A stretch of DNA of 64,000 nucleotides from an uncultured Fretibacterium sp. (GTDB lineage: Bacteria > Synergistota > Synergistia > Synergistales > Aminobacteriaceae), in the NCBI GenBank assembly GCA_937911045.1, contig CALEPX010000021.1:161791-225790 (forward strand). Direction: 5' to 3'. The notes under the pieces were generated by a model. That model saw only the letters and a list, made by a program, of their open reading frames with translations. It was not told the origin of the DNA and searched no databases. Position numbers and translations under genes: made by a program. Shown here piece after piece: positions 60,206 to 64,000 of the stretch; position 1 is the stretch's first letter; every line of letters begins with the position of its first letter.

Positions 60206-60232
60206 AAAAAAAATGAACCCTTTGAAGGGCTC
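60206..60232 (-). terminator. Rho-independent terminator of the minus-strand exporter operon
   Basis: On the minus strand GAGCCCTT pairs with AAGGGTTC (one G-U) around a CA loop, followed by eight T after one or two bases. The stem overlaps the stop codon of the preceding gene. It also blocks read-through toward rsmI. Confidence 0.75.
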
Positions 60233-61475
60233 ACTTCTTGAGTAAACGTCTGTTAATCTCTTCAAATTCCAGTTTGATAATGTCGCTCTCGAACGGTTTC
60301 AGCTCCGGCATTGATAGCGCGTCAATCGTGTCGAATAACACCAGTCCCGAGTGAATCAAACTTCGCAATTCTCCGGAACTCTTGACAGTCCTGTACGTAT
60401 TCTCAGCCAAGTCGCGATTTTTTCGCAAAGCCTTCACACTCTCGAAAATTCTGTTTCGCTGAGCATTGAGCAACGTCTGGTACAATTTCGCAACCCGAAT
60501 TGTCGTAGCATTTGAATCCGCGTTCTTCTCGAATAATTGCCGCTGAGTTGACGTGTAAATTCTCTGACGGCTCTTGTTCGTGGCGTCGCGCTGTAGATTC
60601 AAAGCTTCCTGAATTATTAGCTCAAGTCCGGGTTTGTATTCGTTGTCGATTTTTTGCAGCAAAGCTTCCTGAGTGTGAATCAGCAAATCGTTCAGGATCA
60701 AATACATTCCGGTGTAGCGTCGTGTTATGTCGAATGTATTGCTTTCATTTTTGGAAAGTTCTTCGAGTTTTTCGACGACGGATTTCACGTTCGCAAAGAT
60801 TATCGCGTTCTGTAGCAAGTCATCGCCCGTTACGGAGTTCAGCAGAATGTCAACCTGATTCTGTTCGAGTTCAAGCCCGATTTTTCGCAGAGCTTCGGTC
60901 AGTCTGGAATTTATCGAGTTCAAAGCGTTCTCTGCGTATTGAATATCGTGATTTAACTCTGCAATTTCTTTGTCGGCTTTTGCGCGTGTCATTTCCCAAG
61001 GCAAGTATGATTTCTCCGGAGCGGAAATTTTCTTGTTGCGTATTTCGTCGAGTTTTGCTTTGTCATTTGCGATTCGTTTTTTCAGATTTGCGGTGTCTTG
61101 TCGGACGTTCTCAGCTTCACCCTGAACAAGAATTTTCAGAGCAACGTCGAGTAACTTGTTAATTTTCGCGGCGTTTGAGATTTTGTCCTCACCGAACCAG
61201 GCATGATCCGGCAAATTTTCCTGATTATCGCGTAACGCAAGTGCTTTGGTCAAATCCGAAGTCAGAGAATCCCATTTTGACGCGATATTCTTTGGCAGAG
61301 GTTTTCCGGATTCGTTATTAATCTCTGGGGTATCCGATCTGAAAAATTCTACGATGCTGTCCCAACAGTTCCCGAAAAATTCTCCGCAATCTTCGAGCCA
61401 ACCCGCAGCAGCAACATTCGCAGTGAAAGTTATTGCAATAATTATCAACGCACAAATTTTCAAGTTTTTACGCAT
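60231..61475 (-). CDS. Exported helical protein of unknown function
   Basis: A 414-residue exported protein. Residues 1-22 form the signal peptide (NVAA or AAA cleavage). The mature protein is almost all helical with coiled-coil-like stretches: KKRIANDKAKLDEIRNKK (about 128-145), KEIAELNHDIQYAENALNSI, LQRDATNKSRQRIY and KALRKNRDLAENTYR. I see no recognisable domain. A short Cys pair lies near the mature N-terminus (DCGEFFGNC). The ATG lies 2 bp before the upstream exporter's stop codon region (61478) with GGAGAG inside it, so the two are translated together. It could be a periplasmic partner or cargo-related protein of the exporter. Confidence 0.7.
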   Translation of the reverse strand: MRKNLKICALIIIAITFTANVAAAGWLEDCGEFFGNCWDSIVEFFRSDTPEINNESGKPLPKNIASKWDSLTSDLTKALALRDNQENLPDHAWFGEDKISNAAKINKLLDVALKILVQGEAENVRQDTANLKKRIANDKAKLDEIRNKKISAPEKSYLPWEMTRAKADKEIAELNHDIQYAENALNSINSRLTEALRKIGLELEQNQVDILLNSVTGDDLLQNAIIFANVKSVVEKLEELSKNESNTFDITRRYTGMYLILNDLLIHTQEALLQKIDNEYKPGLELIIQEALNLQRDATNKSRQRIYTSTQRQLFEKNADSNATTIRVAKLYQTLLNAQRNRIFESVKALRKNRDLAENTYRTVKSSGELRSLIHSGLVLFDTIDALSMPELKPFESDIIKLEFEEINRRLLKK

Positions 61476-61477
61476 GA

Positions 61478-63211
61478 TTATTCACTCTCCTCTCGATTTT
61501 GTGACGAATAAATTTCGCCGTAAATCCTGTTATTCTTTAATAATTCTTCGTGAGTTCCGATGCCTTGAATTTTGCCTCCTTCCATTATTATAATCCTGTC
61601 CGCGTCTTTTACCGACAAAATTCTCTGAGCGATTATTATTTTCGTAGCGTCCGGTAGAGAATTTCGCAGCCCTGAACGTATTTTCGAATCAGTCTGTGTA
61701 TCTACTGCGCTGGTTGAGTCGTCGAGGATTAATATCTTCGGATTTTTCAGCAATGCCCGAGCCAAACATAATCGCTGTTTTTGACCGCCGGATAAATTTC
61801 TGCCGTTCTGTTCGATGCGAGTGTCGTATTTTTGCGGCAAATTCTGGATAAATTCGTCAGCACAAGCAATCTCGCAAGCTCTGGAAAAATCGTCTTCAGT
61901 CGCGTTATCATTTCCGAAACGCAAATTTTCTCGAACAGTTCCGGAGAATAATTCGTTTTTCTGCAAGACTACGGCAACGGAATCGCGCAAAGTTTTCAAG
62001 TCGTAATTTCTAACATCAACGCCCGAAACTCGAACGCAGCCTTTGTCTGGATCGTACAATCTGGGGATTAGCTGCACGAGAGTAGTTTTCGCTGAGCCAG
62101 TGCCGCCCAAAATTCCGATTGTTTCGCCGGATTCGATTCGCAAGTTCACGTCCTGTAGCGCAAATTTGGAATTATGCTCGTAACTGAAGCTTACGTTTTC
62201 AAATTCTACGCTGCCGTTTTGAATATTTCGTGAAGGATTCGGCGGATTTGTTATGACGGGTTTTTCGTTCAGGACTTCGACGATTCGCACGACAGATTCA
62301 CGCGCCATAGTTATCATGACCAGAACCATAGACAAACGCATCAAGCTGCCCAGAATTTGCATTGTATATGTCAGCAGCGACGAGATTTGCCCGACATTTA
62401 GATCGAGATTATGACTCGTGATAATCTTGTAAGTTCCGTAGTACAACACGAAGATCGTAACGGTGTAGAGCGAAAATTGCGCCAAGGGATTATTCAGCGC
62501 GATGATTTTCTCGACCAATGTGAAATCCGCGCACAATGCTCCGGAACTCTGAGAAAATTTCTGTTTCTCGTAATCTTCACGGACGAAAGCTTTGACGAGT
62601 CTTATTGCTGAAATATTTTCCTGGATCGAATTATTGAAATTGTCGTAGCGTTCGAATAATATTTTGAAGATCGGCATTGCTTTCCGAGCGATTGCGTATA
62701 ATCCTAGACACATGACCGGGATCACGAACAGGAATATCAGCGCGATTTTCCCGCCCATAATCAGAGCCATCACGAACGAGAATATCAGCATCAACGGACC
62801 GCGAATTGCAGTTCTGACGATCATCATGTAGGATTCCTGAACGTCGTTCACATCAGTTGTAAGTCTTGTAACGAGAGAAGCTGTTGAGAATTTGTCGATA
62901 TTTTCGAACGAGAAATTCTGGATTGCCCGGAACATATCACTGCGCAAATTTTTCGCGAAGCCGCACGAAGCTGTCGAACACGCATTTCCCGCCAAAATCC
63001 CGAATAATAACGACAAGAACGCCATGATTATCAAGATCACGCCGTAAAGCAGCAAATTTTCGAACGAACTGCCATCACGAATATTATTCACGAGTTTAGC
63101 GACGACGAACGGGATCACGCATTCCATGACGACTTCGCACAAGACGTAGACGGGAGCTTTTATCGAAGGTGTTATGTATTCACGGAGACTTTCAAATAAT
63201 TTTCTGTACAC
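61478..63211 (-). CDS. ABC exporter half-transporter (type I, MsbA/LmrCD-like)
   Basis: A 577-residue half-transporter, with six transmembrane helices in about 1-310 and a nucleotide-binding domain from about 335. Motifs are Walker A GILGGTGSAKTTL (last Gly before Lys replaced by Ala), Q-loop VAVVLQKNELFSGTV, signature LSGGQKQRLCLARALL, and Walker B KILILDDSTSAVDTQ with Asp in place of the catalytic Glu. These variants are typical of the degenerate-site subunit of heterodimeric multidrug or lipid exporters. The expected partner (with LDEATSSVD) is not adjacent. The gene starts at GTG 63211 and is followed within 2 bp by the exported helical protein. Confidence 0.88.
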   Translation of the reverse strand: MYRKLFESLREYITPSIKAPVYVLCEVVMECVIPFVVAKLVNNIRDGSSFENLLLYGVILIIMAFLSLLFGILAGNACSTASCGFAKNLRSDMFRAIQNFSFENIDKFSTASLVTRLTTDVNDVQESYMMIVRTAIRGPLMLIFSFVMALIMGGKIALIFLFVIPVMCLGLYAIARKAMPIFKILFERYDNFNNSIQENISAIRLVKAFVREDYEKQKFSQSSGALCADFTLVEKIIALNNPLAQFSLYTVTIFVLYYGTYKIITSHNLDLNVGQISSLLTYTMQILGSLMRLSMVLVMITMARESVVRIVEVLNEKPVITNPPNPSRNIQNGSVEFENVSFSYEHNSKFALQDVNLRIESGETIGILGGTGSAKTTLVQLIPRLYDPDKGCVRVSGVDVRNYDLKTLRDSVAVVLQKNELFSGTVRENLRFGNDNATEDDFSRACEIACADEFIQNLPQKYDTRIEQNGRNLSGGQKQRLCLARALLKNPKILILDDSTSAVDTQTDSKIRSGLRNSLPDATKIIIAQRILSVKDADRIIIMEGGKIQGIGTHEELLKNNRIYGEIYSSQNREESE

Positions 63212-63259
63212 GTAATAAATTCACACTCCAAGTTCTATTCAAGTTGGGATTTTTGTTAA

Positions 63260-63610
63260 TCACGGTCGATTTTCGGCGAAGAGTTGTTTGACGCGTTCCG
63301 GCGGAAGTGACGAGAAATCCAGAATATCTTCCAAGGACCTGCCTTTTTTACACCAGTTAATGACACGATTTTCCTCAAGTTTGAGATACTTTTCGCGTTC
63401 CCGTTTGATAGTTTTTTCTTCCGTGCGTTTTGCAGTGCGTTTGACGGCACGTTTGACGGCACGTTTGACGGCACGATTTACGGCGTAGTTAAGCTCAGCG
63501 ATTCTGTCACGTTTGAATTTCTCGCGTTTCTCATAAATGCGGCGATTAATCTCGTCCTGAGTGAAAATAATTTCCGCGTTGCAAGCTTTCTCAATAGTGG
63601 GTTCTATCAT
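63260..63610 (-). CDS. Tail-only Rpn-like helical protein, copy A (with AVKR repeats)
   Basis: A 116-residue basic helical protein with no catalytic domain. ATG 63610 follows TTGGAGGAAATTGCA. The N-terminus (IEPTIEKACNAEIIFTQDE) is followed by KREKFKRDRIAELNYAVNR, then a run of AVKR repeats (AVKRAVKRAVKRAVKRTAKR), and a C-terminal WCKKGRSLEDILDFSSLPPE and VKQLF. The end (SLPPERVKQLF) is built like the ends of Rpn-type tails (MSPEQIKEF). It is nearly identical to copy B, differing mainly in repeat number. Function unknown; possibly derived from the tail of an Rpn-type nuclease gene or a nucleoid-binding peptide. Confidence 0.65.
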   Translation of the reverse strand: MIEPTIEKACNAEIIFTQDEINRRIYEKREKFKRDRIAELNYAVNRAVKRAVKRAVKRTAKRTEEKTIKREREKYLKLEENRVINWCKKGRSLEDILDFSSLPPERVKQLFAENRP

Positions 63611-63662
63611 TGCAATTTCCTCCAATTCTTCAGCGTCATACTCAAGTTGGGATTTTTGTTGA

Positions 63663-63977
63663 TCACGGGCGATTTTCGGCGAAGAGTTGTTTGACGCGTT
63701 CCGGCGGAAGTGACGAGAAATACAGAATATCCTCTAAGGACTTGCCTTCTCTGCACCAGTTGACGACACGATTTTCCTCAAGTTTGAGATACTTTTCGCG
63801 TTCACGCTTTTCAGTGCGTTTTTCAGTGCGTTTGACGGCACGATTTACGGCGTAGTTAAGCTCAGCGATTCTGTCACGTTTAAATTTCTCGCGTTTCTCA
63901 TAAATGCGGCGATTAATCTCGTCCTGAGTGAAAATAATTTCCGCGTTGCAAGCTTTCTCAATAGTGGGTTCTATCAT
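63663..63977 (-). CDS. Tail-only Rpn-like helical protein, copy B
   Basis: A 104-residue near-copy of the gene at 63260. The ATG is at 63977 with the same TTGGAGGAAATTGCA ribosome site. It reads the same N-terminus, a shorter repeat block (AVNRAVKRTEKRTEKREREK) and WCREGKSLEDILYFSSLPPE. Sequence between the genes (including AAGTTGGGATTTTTGTT) is also repeated, so the whole unit was duplicated. Transcription appears to enter from beyond the right edge of the window. Confidence 0.65.
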   Translation of the reverse strand: MIEPTIEKACNAEIIFTQDEINRRIYEKREKFKRDRIAELNYAVNRAVKRTEKRTEKREREKYLKLEENRVVNWCREGKSLEDILYFSSLPPERVKQLFAENRP

Positions 63978-64000
63978 TGCAATTTCCTCCAATTCTTCAG

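Larger units (their letters stand above)
63241..64000 (-). repeat. Tandem 403-bp gene duplication with internal 12-bp repeats
   Basis: AAGTTGGGATTTTTGTT is found at 63241 and 63644, a period of 403 bp; the second unit is about 36 bp shorter. Within copy A the 12-bp unit ACGGCACGTTTG (plus strand) occurs three to four times in a row at about 63443-63480; copy B has one. The 36-bp difference equals three 12-bp units, so slippage changed the protein by 12 residues without a frameshift. The repeat array may continue past the right edge of the window. Confidence 0.85.

Noticed and set aside
63443..63480. Short direct repeats as a CRISPR-like or iteron array
   Set aside because: The 12-bp unit is contiguous, without spacers, and encodes AVKR in frame within a protein gene; no replication genes lie nearby.

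Overview
The window reads as chromosome from an anaerobic, flagellated, diderm bacterium, most likely a member of the Synergistota (Synergistaceae-like). The evidence is a protein ending in a Synerg-CTERM-type tail (8768-9502), P-ring and L-ring flagellar genes (flgI, flgH) that imply an outer membrane, a desulfoferrodoxin-ferritin pair typical of anaerobes, and frequent TTG/GTG starts behind strong purine-rich Shine-Dalgarno sites. Species-level placement cannot be made from this sequence alone. I found no tRNA, rRNA, CRISPR array, prophage or reverse transcriptase.

Layout. 1-491: 5' part of hisF (minus strand, cut by the window edge). 632-6541: a secreted papain-like protease of 1969 residues, whose long Ig-like stalk is built from an 822-bp super-repeat. 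6669-9502: small membrane protein, SMUG-type uracil-DNA glycosylase, acylphosphatase, LarB and the Synerg-CTERM protein. 9484-14905: mreB/mbl-like gene followed by flgF-flgG-flgA-flgH-flgI, ending in a terminator that works in both directions. 14999-17029 (minus): amylosucrase behind a 135-nt structured RNA that starts at its own promoter. 17060-18288: a TnpB-only IS200/IS605-type element with an omega-RNA-like 3' end. 18334-20593: secreted phosphodiester glycosidase and a small secreted protein. 20600-28799 (minus): division and cell-wall cluster murC-murB-ftsQ-ftsA-ftsZ-SPOR protein-folC. 28907-32834: sugar-phosphate transferase, then a five-gene nickel/cobalt ECF transporter (nikKLMQO type). 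32827-39880 (minus): sugar-alcohol or ketose catabolism (two FGGY kinases, GatD-like dehydrogenase, 1-phosphofructokinase-like kinase, class II aldolase, transaldolase), preceded by an AlaX-type editing protein (39908-41125).

41202-54085 is more accessory: a DUF2344 protein and RNase E/G, two membrane-anchored coiled-coil proteins with C-type-lectin-like ends, an Rpn-type nuclease with a duplicated tail, radA, a PilW-like pseudopilin, desulfoferrodoxin-ferritin, a TIGR02757 protein, and a glycosyltransferase / DegT aminotransferase / GNAT cassette. 54098-60143 holds smc, a TrmN6-like methyltransferase, a membrane metallophosphoesterase and rsmI, whose 3' end is partly duplicated. 60231-63211 (minus) is an ABC exporter half tightly followed by a secreted helical protein. 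63241-64000 carries two tandem copies of a tail-only protein with a 12-bp internal repeat.

The strongest leads for something undescribed are the structured RNA ahead of amylosucrase, the paired membrane lectin-like proteins, the repeated duplication of Rpn-type tails, and the giant repeat-stalk protease. No complete new defence system is visible.
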